From: AEGEAN-183 sp964614345
GTDB taxonomy: Bacteria; Pseudomonadota; Gammaproteobacteria; Magnimaribacterales; Magnimaribacteraceae
Length of the DNA stretch: 45,429 nt
Assembly (NCBI GenBank): GCA_964614345.1
Contig: CAZTLP010000008.1
Span: forward strand, 1-45,429
Direction: 5' to 3'
Shown: piece after piece, positions 1-6,740 of the stretch
Layout: each line of letters starts with the position of its first letter
How positions within the stretch are numbered: the first letter of the stretch is position 1
Notes under the pieces: generated by a model
What the model saw: the letters and a program-made list of their open reading frames with translations, nothing else
Told to the model about the DNA's origin: nothing
The model's database searches: none
Translations under genes and position numbers: made by a program

Positions 1-33
1 TTTTTTCATTTAGCAGAATATTTTTTAAGGTTT

Positions 34-1191
34 TTAGAGCAACCTTTTTGAAGCTATTTCAGCTCCAGCGGATAGCGCTTTTAGCTTAGCCCAGACTACT
101 TCTTCAGCTACATCTCTAAAACCTGCTGCAGTATCAAATCCACAATCTGTACCCACAATAACTCTTTGTGGATCTTCAATACTTGAAACAACTGCCTCGA
201 TTCTATCTGCTACTACCTCTGGATGTTCTACATAATTCGAGGTTGTATCAATTACTCCTGCAACTATAAGCATATCCTCCGGTAAATTCTCTTTTGTAAG
301 CAGTCTATATTCATGCGCATGTCTGGGGTTTGCCATTGATAACATTAATGCCCCTACTTTGGCATTAATTAAGCTTGGAAGAATAGTTTTTAGTGGTATA
401 TCTGAATCATGAGGTCCATTGTAGTTACCCCAACAAACATGCATTCTCACTGACTCTTTTGGTATATCGGTTAAAGCTGTATCTATAGCTTTAATAACCT
501 TGTTAATGAACTCAATAAATTCAGCGTCACTTTTGTCAGCAAAATATACATGTCTCTCCATTGCTAAATCAGGACAGTCAAGTTGTAGAACATGACCCGC
601 AGAGTAAATGGCGTCGTATTCTGTTTTTAAAGCGGTAGCTAAAGCCTCCAAGTAAGCATCCATATCTCCATAAAATACATCTTCCATTGCAGCTGCAATA
701 ATTCCTGGTGAAGGTGACGTCATAAATGTTTCTTCAAAAGGACCGTCTTCTTTAGCAAGGAAATTTTTGAATTGATCAATCTCCTTTTCAAGTGGATCTT
801 TATTTGTATAGGTGACCTCTCCCTGTGCTTGAGGAGCGGAAATTAGGCTAACACCATCTAGATAACCGGAAAGTTTTAAGTCCACCCAGGAAGGATAATC
901 AACCATGTCTTGGAAAGCAGGTCTATTACTAGCACCTCCAAAACCTGACATTCTGTGTCTAACATAAGAGAAAAAACTTTCTCTTGTTTGTTCACCGTTG
1001 TTGCCTATATGAATGCCGCTATTAATCTGATTCTGAATAACAGCTTCAGTGGAAGTATAGATCGCATCTTCAAGTTTACTTTTATCTACTTCTTCCCCTC
1101 TAGATAAAGCAACATAAAGTTCAACAAGCTCTTTAGTCCTGGGTAAGCTTCCAGAGTGAGTTGTTAAAAAGTAAGAGTTTGTTGATAACAT
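34..1191 (-). CDS. MetE C-terminal-like (cobalamin-independent methionine synthase family) protein
   Basis: This 385-residue protein has the UROD/MetE-type barrel fold. It resembles only the C-terminal catalytic half of MetE, which is about 750 residues in full. Visible features are an early HSGSLPR motif (residues 12-18), the HxC zinc-ligand pair H251/C253 in a beta strand, E294 in HAHEY, and C350 in GTDCGFDT, which matches the last zinc ligand. Family members of this size catalyse thiol methyl or alkyl transfer, but substrates vary (homocysteine, coenzyme M, others). The N-terminal folate-binding half is missing, so ordinary methionine synthesis is not assured. The gene follows the cupin gene by 14 nt on the same strand and is probably co-transcribed with it. 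Start ATG. Family placement is secure; the substrate is unknown. Confidence 0.8.
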   Translation of the reverse strand: MLSTNSYFLTTHSGSLPRTKELVELYVALSRGEEVDKSKLEDAIYTSTEAVIQNQINSGIHIGNNGEQTRESFFSYVRHRMSGFGGASNRPAFQDMVDYPSWVDLKLSGYLDGVSLISAPQAQGEVTYTNKDPLEKEIDQFKNFLAKEDGPFEETFMTSPSPGIIAAAMEDVFYGDMDAYLEALATALKTEYDAIYSAGHVLQLDCPDLAMERHVYFADKSDAEFIEFINKVIKAIDTALTDIPKESVRMHVCWGNYNGPHDSDIPLKTILPSLINAKVGALMLSMANPRHAHEYRLLTKENLPEDMLIVAGVIDTTSNYVEHPEVVADRIEAVVSSIEDPQRVIVGTDCGFDTAAGFRDVAEEVVWAKLKALSAGAEIASKRLL

Positions 1192-1205
1192 TCTTCTATT
1201 AAAAG

Positions 1206-1733
1206 TTAATTTCTTTTAGTGCCAATTAGTACCCACAACATAGTAGTTACTTCATCATCTTTAAAACGCCAAGCATGACGGGTTCCGTTCTGAATAACAA
1301 CATCCCCAGGTTCAAGGTCTACAGTTTCTCCATCATCTAATTCAAGTTTTGGATTACCAGAAATTACAACACCATAATCTACAGAATCTGTGGTGTGCAT
1401 ACCTTCATTTTCCGGTTCCATATGTTCCATGAGTCCAGGTAAAGCCTTGGCTCTTTGATTCATAACAGACTCATCGTAAATGTCATCACTTGATTTACTA
1501 GGATCGAAAGTTACTATCCTTACTCTTGATTCGCCTAAATCAGGAAAAACTGATTTCCACTTATTCAATAATGAAGGTTCAGCAGTTGCATCAACCGGGA
1601 TAGTATCGTCTGGGTAAGTAGCCCAGAGTTCCTTCCAGAGAACTCCTGGTGTATCTACAACATGCTCAGGTTCTCCAATTTTTACAAATATTGCCTTACC
1701 ATTTTCATCATGGCCTGTGACTACTCTTTTCAT
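1206..1733 (-). CDS. cupin domain protein
   Basis: This 175-residue protein has a single conserved cupin barrel in its C-terminal half. H113 lies in HTTDSVDYGVVISG, which fits cupin motif 1, and GDVVIQNGTRHAW (residues 143-155, H153) fits motif 2. The N-terminal 100 residues are less typical and may form an extra strand layer. No catalytic function can be read from the sequence. Cupins of this kind bind a metal or small ligand and occur in sugar or organic-acid metabolism, or as sensors. The ATG start at 1733 is preceded by a good AGAGG ribosome site. It is the first gene of a probable two-gene unit with the MetE-like gene. Confidence 0.75.
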   Translation of the reverse strand: MKRVVTGHDENGKAIFVKIGEPEHVVDTPGVLWKELWATYPDDTIPVDATAEPSLLNKWKSVFPDLGESRVRIVTFDPSKSSDDIYDESVMNQRAKALPGLMEHMEPENEGMHTTDSVDYGVVISGNPKLELDDGETVDLEPGDVVIQNGTRHAWRFKDDEVTTMLWVLIGTKRN

Positions 1734-1762
1734 GATTGCCTCTCTGATTCCTTTAAAGGTTA

Positions 1763-1771
1763 ACTATACCA
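1763..1771 (-). promoter_or_regulatory. extended -10 promoter element for the cupin/MetE-like pair
   Basis: Read on the minus strand, this is TGGTATAGT, a TGn extended -10 (TATAAT-like) placed 29 nt upstream of the cupin ATG. No convincing -35 lies 17 nt further up, as is common for extended -10 promoters. The call rests on motif and position only. Confidence 0.4.
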
Positions 1772-1882
1772 ATAAGAGAAAAAATGGGAAAAGATATCTT
1801 AGTGGATAAATTCAGGAAGGATGTGGATACATTTTGTAGACCAAAGCTCTGAAACCCCTATTAAATCAATATGTCAGAGCCT

Positions 1883-1960
1883 TGGCGTCCCCTAGGGGAT
1901 TCGAACCCCTGTTGCCAGGATGAAAACCTGGTGTCCTAGACCAGACTAGACGAAGGGGAC
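1883..1960 (-). tRNA. tRNA-Glu (UUC), CCA encoded
   Basis: On the minus strand the sequence folds as a complete tRNA. The acceptor stem pairs GTCCCCT with AGGGGAC, followed by discriminator G and an encoded CCA (1883-1885). The anticodon stem CCAGG/CCTGG closes a TTTTCAT loop, giving anticodon TTC. The T arm is ACAGGGG-TTCGAAT-CCCCT. The 5' and 3' ends match the usual bacterial tRNA-Glu. It lies between the cupin gene and the ABC permease and has its own promoter. Confidence 0.96.
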
Positions 1961-1977
1961 ACTTGATTTGGTGCGGC

Positions 1978-2006
1978 ATTGTAAGAAGCATCTGCCTTAA
2001 GGTCAA
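1978..2006 (-). promoter_or_regulatory. sigma70 promoter of tRNA-Glu
   Basis: On the minus strand, a -35 TTGACC (2001-2006) and a -10 TACAAT (1978-1983) are separated by exactly 17 bp. The bases just after the -10 are GC-rich (GCCGCACC), as in stringently controlled stable-RNA promoters. The predicted start near 1971 leaves about a 10-nt 5' leader before the mature tRNA end at 1960. Confidence 0.75.
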
Positions 2007-2009
2007 ACC

Positions 2010-2924
2010 CTATTCCACTGATGCGTAGTCGCTTTTACTTCTAAAATAAATAGTTAAAAAGACAAAAATAGCACCCAGTCCTATTCCTATCCAAAATTCG
2101 TTCATTCCTAATAATAAAGGGACATCACTTATTTCCGCTACCTGAAGGGTTTCATATTCTTTAGGAAAAGAACTTGATCTTGACCAAGGAAGAAGTCTAT
2201 CTATTAAAGAATCATAAAATATTGAGGAAGACAGTGATACTCCTTCTACTAAAACTATAACCACAGGCGGTAATATGGCCGCCACTACTGGCTTTCTTGA
2301 ATAAGCTCCAGTGAGCATAATCCAAGCAATAACAGGGAAACTCCATAAGGCTTGCATCCAGAGACTAAAGATAACTCTAATCCAATCCAACCAAGGATAA
2401 GCTTGCCAAGCCCAGGTGAAAGGAACAATGTCAGATACGGCAAAGTAAATAGAACCTGCTGTAACTGAAACTAAATGTAAAAACAATAAAGCTGGAATGA
2501 CTAATAAAGGGGCAACAAATAGAGCAACGGATAATTTAGAAAGCACTGTAAAAGAATCAGAAACAGGTAAAGATCTCCAGAAAACTATGCTCTTATCTTT
2601 TCTCTCATCAAAAAATGTACTCAAGCTGTAAGCCAGTATGGCGAAGCCTAAAGCGATTACTAGTGGAGAACCTAAGACTAGCAATCCAGCTCTTATGGCA
2701 GCCTTCCTCTGCTCAAAGGTTGCTTCATTCATTCCTTGTACTGTTTCAGGGTCTGCAAAAACTTCAGTAGAAAACTTAAAATTTTCAGTGTTCACTTCCG
2801 TTATTCCTATATAGACCATAACAACCACCAGAGACATGAAAGCACCCACAATCCAGGGTAAATACACAAAACCCCATTTGTGCTCCTGCAGTTCCCTTCT
2901 GATGACGGCTTTTAAGGCATTCAC
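2010..2924 (-). CDS. ABC-2 type transporter permease
   Basis: This 304-residue integral membrane protein has about six hydrophobic segments, near residues 18-40, 84-105, 128-155, 165-210, 212-235 and 275-295. A short cytoplasmic N-terminus (KAVIRRELQEHKWGF) and a SLPVSDSF loop before a helix are typical of ABC-2/YtrC-type permeases. It starts with GTG and overlaps the stop of the ATPase gene by 4 nt (GTGA), so translation is probably coupled. With the upstream GntR and ATPase genes it forms a YtrA-type locus. Such systems are often linked to cell-envelope stress or antibiotic response, but the substrate cannot be read here. Confidence 0.85.
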   Translation of the reverse strand: MNALKAVIRRELQEHKWGFVYLPWIVGAFMSLVVVMVYIGITEVNTENFKFSTEVFADPETVQGMNEATFEQRKAAIRAGLLVLGSPLVIALGFAILAYSLSTFFDERKDKSIVFWRSLPVSDSFTVLSKLSVALFVAPLLVIPALLFLHLVSVTAGSIYFAVSDIVPFTWAWQAYPWLDWIRVIFSLWMQALWSFPVIAWIMLTGAYSRKPVVAAILPPVVIVLVEGVSLSSSIFYDSLIDRLLPWSRSSSFPKEYETLQVAEISDVPLLLGMNEFWIGIGLGAIFVFLTIYFRSKSDYASVE

Positions 2925-3799
2925 TTTGCCTCTCCTTCTTTATTCTTTTTCATGACAGCAAGAAATAAATCTGCGATTGCGGGCGGGTGTACTTCACCAA
3001 AATCACGTAATTTTTCTGCTTCTACATTTTCATACAGATAAACGGGCCTTCCTAATTCAGTTCTAATATAAATAGGATTTAAGGCTTTGGCCTTTTCAAG
3101 ATTTTCAGCTTTGGGCCTTAGTTCTAGAAATCTTTGATTCAATGCATCTATGGATCCACTCATTACTTCCTTTCCTTGATCCATAAAAACTACATCGGAT
3201 AACACGCCTTCTATTTCCTCAACTTGATGAGTACTGATGATAATTGTCTTGTTTCCATCAAAATAATCTTCAATTAATTGTGAATAAAATTCTTTTCGAT
3301 AAGATAAATCTAATCCCAAAGTAGGCTCATCTAGAACTAATAACTCCGCATCAATTGCCATTACAATGGAAAGGTGAAGTTGAACTACCATACCCCTTGA
3401 AAGAGTTCGTACTCTTGAGCTCGTCTTGATGTTCGTGTTCGATAGAATCCTTTTTGCTTTGCTTAAATCAAATCTTGGGTGGACCCCTTCTACATAATCA
3501 AGTATTTGCCCTACTTTCATCCACCTAGGCATTACTGCTACATCGGTTATGGAACAAACTCTGTTCAGTAATTCATGTCTATCCTTATTAGGAGAAAGCC
3601 CCAAGACCTCTAATTCGCCCGAGGTGTCTACAAGGCCTAGTACAGCTTGTAAAAAAGTAGATTTACCTGCTCCATTAGGACCGATAAGACCCATTATTTG
3701 TCCTGAATGAACATCTAAATTAAAACCCGATAAAGCAGAGCTGCCCCCATATGCTTTTGAAATATTTCTGGCTTTAATGACTCTATTTTCTTCCATCAT
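2921..3799 (-). CDS. ABC transporter ATP-binding protein (YtrB/CcmA-like)
   Basis: This is an ATPase of about 292 residues. It carries Walker A GPNGAGKST, a Q-loop region, a degenerate signature LSRGM in place of LSGGQ, Walker B LLVLDEPT with LGLD, and an H-loop in STHQVEE. The C-terminal 80 residues form an accessory tail. I chose the ATG at 3799, whose A is shared with the TGA stop of the GntR gene; a TTG one codon earlier (3802) is also possible. Its degenerate signature fits the YtrB-like ATPases that pair with GntR regulators. It should power the permease encoded downstream. Confidence 0.9.
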   Translation of the reverse strand: MMEENRVIKARNISKAYGGSSALSGFNLDVHSGQIMGLIGPNGAGKSTFLQAVLGLVDTSGELEVLGLSPNKDRHELLNRVCSITDVAVMPRWMKVGQILDYVEGVHPRFDLSKAKRILSNTNIKTSSRVRTLSRGMVVQLHLSIVMAIDAELLVLDEPTLGLDLSYRKEFYSQLIEDYFDGNKTIIISTHQVEEIEGVLSDVVFMDQGKEVMSGSIDALNQRFLELRPKAENLEKAKALNPIYIRTELGRPVYLYENVEAEKLRDFGEVHPPAIADLFLAVMKKNKEGEAK

Positions 3800-4143
3800 C
3801 AAACTTTATTAACTAATTCAACTAAGTCTATGTTCAATTGATCAGCTTTTTTTAATACCGCTGGCCAATCACCTTTTAAAAATTTTTCTTTTTCTATCTT
3901 CAATAACTGCTTTTTGGCCGGTTCAGTTACAAACATTCCTAAACCGCGTCTCTTTTCGACAATTTTGAGATCTACCAATTCCTGATAAGCTTTTGAAACA
4001 GTCAAGGGGTTAACCCCTCCTTCCACGGCCATCTGCCTCACAGAAGGAATAGGTTCCCCCGCGTCTAAGACTCCATCAATAATAAGAGAAACAACATGGT
4101 CTCGAACCTGCTGGTAGATAGGTTGGTCATTCGTCCATTGCAT
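3799..4143 (-). CDS. GntR-family regulator, YtrA subfamily
   Basis: This 114-residue repressor has an N-terminal winged helix-turn-helix (residues 8-72). It includes the GntR signature IPSVRQMAVEGGVNPLTVSKA and the wing KRRGLGMFV. Its short C-terminal helical tail of about 40 residues is the hallmark of the YtrA subfamily, which lacks a large effector domain. It is the first gene of the repressor-ATPase-permease unit and sits 18 nt from a perfect inverted repeat that overlaps its promoter, so autorepression is likely. The inducer is unknown; in Bacillus this subfamily responds to cell-wall-active compounds. Confidence 0.9.
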   Translation of the reverse strand: MQWTNDQPIYQQVRDHVVSLIIDGVLDAGEPIPSVRQMAVEGGVNPLTVSKAYQELVDLKIVEKRRGLGMFVTEPAKKQLLKIEKEKFLKGDWPAVLKKADQLNIDLVELVNKV

Positions 4144-4160
4144 GTGAACACTTTTTATAC

Positions 4161-4186
4161 AAGTGTATTAGTAAAGTAATACACTT
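4161..4186 (-). promoter_or_regulatory. YtrA-type operator overlapping the promoter of the GntR-ABC operon
   Basis: This is a perfect inverted repeat, AAGTGTATTA-6 nt-TAATACACTT. On the minus strand, a -35-like TTGTAA and a -10-like TACACT lie 17 bp apart, and the repeat covers the spacer and the -10. The half-sites AGTGTA/TACACT match the operator I recall for Bacillus YtrA, although the spacing here is 12 rather than 13 nt. Repressor binding here would block RNA polymerase, giving simple autoregulation. Only 18 nt separate the -10 from the ATG. Confidence 0.75.
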
Positions 4187-4196
4187 ACAAGTAAAA

Positions 4197-4958
4197 CTAT
4201 CTTTTTAACTTTTTTTGTATCGCTGCAAAAACTCCTCTAAAAATATTGGCTTCCATATGATCTAACTTAGATCGTTTGAAGAACCTTCTTACTCTTGTAA
4301 GTAATTGCCTTGGGTTATCGGTTTCATAAAATTCCACTTCTTGCATAAGTTCATCAAAATGCTCTATCAATCTTTCTATTTCGGCATTTTCAGCTAAAGG
4401 GACATCCCATTCTTGTTTTTTTAACTTTCCTTCATTAGATAAAGCTTTCAACCTAATTTCGTAAGCAATGATTTGAATAGCTTGAGACAAGTTTAAAGAA
4501 GGATATTCATCACTAGAGGGGATATGGACATGGAGATTACATAATCCAAGCTCTTCATTAGTTAGCCCCCTGTCCTCCCTGCCAAATATCACTGCTACCT
4601 TATCTTTGCTAGTTTTACAGAATGAGACCATTTCTTCTGCTGCTTCCCTAGGGCTCACTATTGGCCAAGGTACTTTGCGATTTCTAGCACTTGTCCCAAT
4701 TACTAACTTAGCTTCAGAGATGGCTTCATCTAAAGATTTGTGTATCGATGCTTTTTCAAGCACATCAGTTGCTGCTTTAGCTCGAAAAAAAGCTTTTTCG
4801 TGAGGGAATTCCTTAGGCGAAACCAACCCCATTTGAAATATTCCCATATTTTTCATTGCCCTTGCAGCAGCACCTATATTGCCTGGGTGGGTAGTGCCTA
4901 CCAAAATGAAATTGATATTCTGTTGAATTAATTGAAGAACATCTTTTTTATTAGCCAT
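4197..4958 (-). CDS. trmJ: tRNA (cytidine/uridine-2'-O-)-methyltransferase TrmJ
   Basis: This SPOUT-class methyltransferase has about 253 residues. It shows the N-terminal FILVGTTHPGNIGAAARAMKN substrate region, the motif VIFGREDRGLTNEEL, and the knot motif PSLNLSQAIQIIAYEI that binds S-adenosylmethionine. TrmJ 2'-O-methylates position 32 in the anticodon loop of several tRNAs. The C-terminal 90 residues form the usual helical dimer extension. An ATG two codons earlier (4964) is in frame, but I prefer 4958 because it falls exactly at the start site predicted from the extended -10 upstream. It is divergent from suhB. Confidence 0.92.
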   Translation of the reverse strand: MANKKDVLQLIQQNINFILVGTTHPGNIGAAARAMKNMGIFQMGLVSPKEFPHEKAFFRAKAATDVLEKASIHKSLDEAISEAKLVIGTSARNRKVPWPIVSPREAAEEMVSFCKTSKDKVAVIFGREDRGLTNEELGLCNLHVHIPSSDEYPSLNLSQAIQIIAYEIRLKALSNEGKLKKQEWDVPLAENAEIERLIEHFDELMQEVEFYETDNPRQLLTRVRRFFKRSKLDHMEANIFRGVFAAIQKKLKR

Positions 4959-4963
4959 GTCCA

Positions 4964-5000
4964 TATTCTATCAGGCTAATTTCAAGCTTCTGATAGAATA
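4964..5000. promoter_or_regulatory. symmetric divergent promoter between trmJ and suhB
   Basis: This is an 11-bp perfect inverted repeat, TATTCTATCAG (4964-4974) and CTGATAGAATA (4990-5000), around a 15-nt centre. Each arm reads outward as an extended -10, TGATAGAAT: 4991-4999 on plus and 4973-4965 on minus. Standard spacing puts the plus start near 5006, 14 nt before the suhB ATG. It puts the minus start at 4958, which is the first base of a trmJ ATG. The arms may also be a protein-binding site or a hairpin. Confidence 0.5.
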
Positions 5001-5019
5001 CGCCACCTTTGAATTGATA

Positions 5020-5829
5020 ATGGAACCAAAAGTAAACATAGCTCTGGAAGCAGCTCGAAAAGGAGGCAAAGAACTACTTCGTTTTAAAGACGAAGTAGAT
5101 AAGATGGATATCATTGAAAAAGGACCTGCTGACTATGTTACTGAGTTGGATAAAAGGGTTGAAGATATCATCATAAGTTCTTTAAAAAAGACTTATCCTA
5201 AGCACAGTTACTTATCAGAAGAAATAGGCGAAACAAAAGGGAAAGGGAAAGATCTTGAATCGATCTGGGTAATTGACCCCCTAGACGGAACGACTAATTA
5301 CATTCATGGTTTTCCTTACTACGCCATCACAATTGCTTATGTAGAAAAAGGCAAAACGCTTCATGCGATTACCTTGGACGTTTCTAGGCAAGATGAGTTT
5401 ACTGCTAGTTTAGGTAAAGGCGCTTATTTAAATAATAGGCGAATCAGAGTCAGCAAAAGAAAAGGAATTAGAGGAGCGCTCCTCAGCAACTCTTCTCACA
5501 ATACTGAATCAGGAAGAGTACGCCATGACAATATTGCTACTTTTAGAGCTCTTTATTCTCATGGGCTAACAATCAGAAGAACAGGATCAACAGCTTTAGA
5601 TTTAGCCAATGTCGCAGCAGGAAGACTGGATGGTTTCTGGGGCAGTGGTCTTGAAGACTGGGATATAGCTGCTGGAGGCCTTTTAGTACAAGAAGCTGGG
5701 GGGTTAGTTAGTAACTATTTCGGAGAAGTAGAATACCGAGAAGGTGGGAATATTCTCGCATCCACCACAAAATGCTTTAAGCCAATGTTAAAAGCTATAA
5801 AGCCTTTTGCTTATCTAGCAGAAGACTAA
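5020..5829 (+). CDS. suhB: inositol-1-monophosphatase family protein SuhB
   Basis: This 269-residue Mg-dependent phosphatase has the metal-binding motif WVIDPLDGTTNYIHGFP (residues about 83-99) and the second signature LEDWDIAAGGLLVQEAGG near residue 220. Glu in SEEIGE, upstream of the first motif, supplies a further ligand. SuhB hydrolyses inositol 1-phosphate and, in enterobacteria, also acts in rRNA antitermination complexes. The ATG at 5020 starts the conserved MEPKVNIALEAA sequence; an in-frame extension upstream would run through the promoter. Its stop overlaps the stop of convergent secF by 4 nt. Confidence 0.95.
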   Translation: MEPKVNIALEAARKGGKELLRFKDEVDKMDIIEKGPADYVTELDKRVEDIIISSLKKTYPKHSYLSEEIGETKGKGKDLESIWVIDPLDGTTNYIHGFPYYAITIAYVEKGKTLHAITLDVSRQDEFTASLGKGAYLNNRRIRVSKRKGIRGALLSNSSHNTESGRVRHDNIATFRALYSHGLTIRRTGSTALDLANVAAGRLDGFWGSGLEDWDIAAGGLLVQEAGGLVSNYFGEVEYREGGNILASTTKCFKPMLKAIKPFAYLAED

Positions 5830-6740
5830 GGTAAACCGTCAAAATCTTCGTTTTCTTTATCAGGGACAACCAGGTGTTCTCCAGTTAAGCCCATAATTAC
5901 TAAAGCATTGGATGCAATATATATTGAAGAATAAGTTCCCACCACCACACCAAATATTAGTGCAAAAGCAAAATTCTTAATTAATTCTCCGCCGAATAAA
6001 TATAGAGAAAATAAAACCAGCAAGGTAGTCAATGAAGTGATTAAGGTTCTACTTAGCATTTGATTCAAGGAAAGATTAATTACTTCTTCTGTATCGGAGT
6101 TTCTTTGAATTCTTAGGTTCTCTCTTATTCGATCTGACACTACGATCGTATCATTTAATGAATAACCAATAACAGCCAATAAGGCAGCCAATACCGTTAA
6201 ATCAAAATCGAGATTAAATAAAGAAAAAATCCCTAAGACGATTACCACATCATGAACTAATGCGAGTACTGCTGCCCCAGCAAATCTAGATTGAAACCTA
6301 AATGCGATGTACAGCATCATTAACCCTAAGGCCAATATCAAGGCCAGGCCTCCATCATCTCTCAGTTCAGCACCAATTTGAGGGCCTACATACTCAACTC
6401 GCCTTAAATCAATTTGATCAGAAGTTTCCTGTCTTAATACTTCAATGATCTCAGTGCCTAAAGTGTCACTTACACTTCCAGGTAGTTTTATTAAAACGTC
6501 TTGAGTAGATCCAAATAAAGCAACTTGGGCTCCCTGATAACCTGCCTCTGTAAGACTTTGTCTTATCTCTCCAACTTTAACTTCTTTGGGGTAATGAAGT
6601 TCTACTAAAGAACCGCCAGTGAAGTCTAATCCCCAATTTAATTGCTTTAGCCCTAAAGACAGAATAGAAACAATAACTAAAATTATAGAAACTCCTAGAG
6701 CTATCTTTCTCCAAGCCATAAAGTCTAAGTTGAAATTCAT
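5826..6740 (-). CDS. secF: protein translocase subunit SecF
   Basis: This 304-residue inner-membrane protein has six transmembrane segments. The first is at residues 10-30. It is followed by the D1 motif WGLDFTGGSLVELHY and the periplasmic domain, then five helices from about residue 130. The conserved DTIVVSDRIREN of the SecF/SecD helix 4-5 region is present. SecF and SecD form the proton-driven complex that pulls preproteins through SecYEG on the periplasmic side. The gene overlaps the end of secD by 4 nt (ATGA), so the two are translationally coupled. Length is normal for the family. Confidence 0.97.
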   Translation of the reverse strand: MNFNLDFMAWRKIALGVSIILVIVSILSLGLKQLNWGLDFTGGSLVELHYPKEVKVGEIRQSLTEAGYQGAQVALFGSTQDVLIKLPGSVSDTLGTEIIEVLRQETSDQIDLRRVEYVGPQIGAELRDDGGLALILALGLMMLYIAFRFQSRFAGAAVLALVHDVVIVLGIFSLFNLDFDLTVLAALLAVIGYSLNDTIVVSDRIRENLRIQRNSDTEEVINLSLNQMLSRTLITSLTTLLVLFSLYLFGGELIKNFAFALIFGVVVGTYSSIYIASNALVIMGLTGEHLVVPDKENEDFDGLP

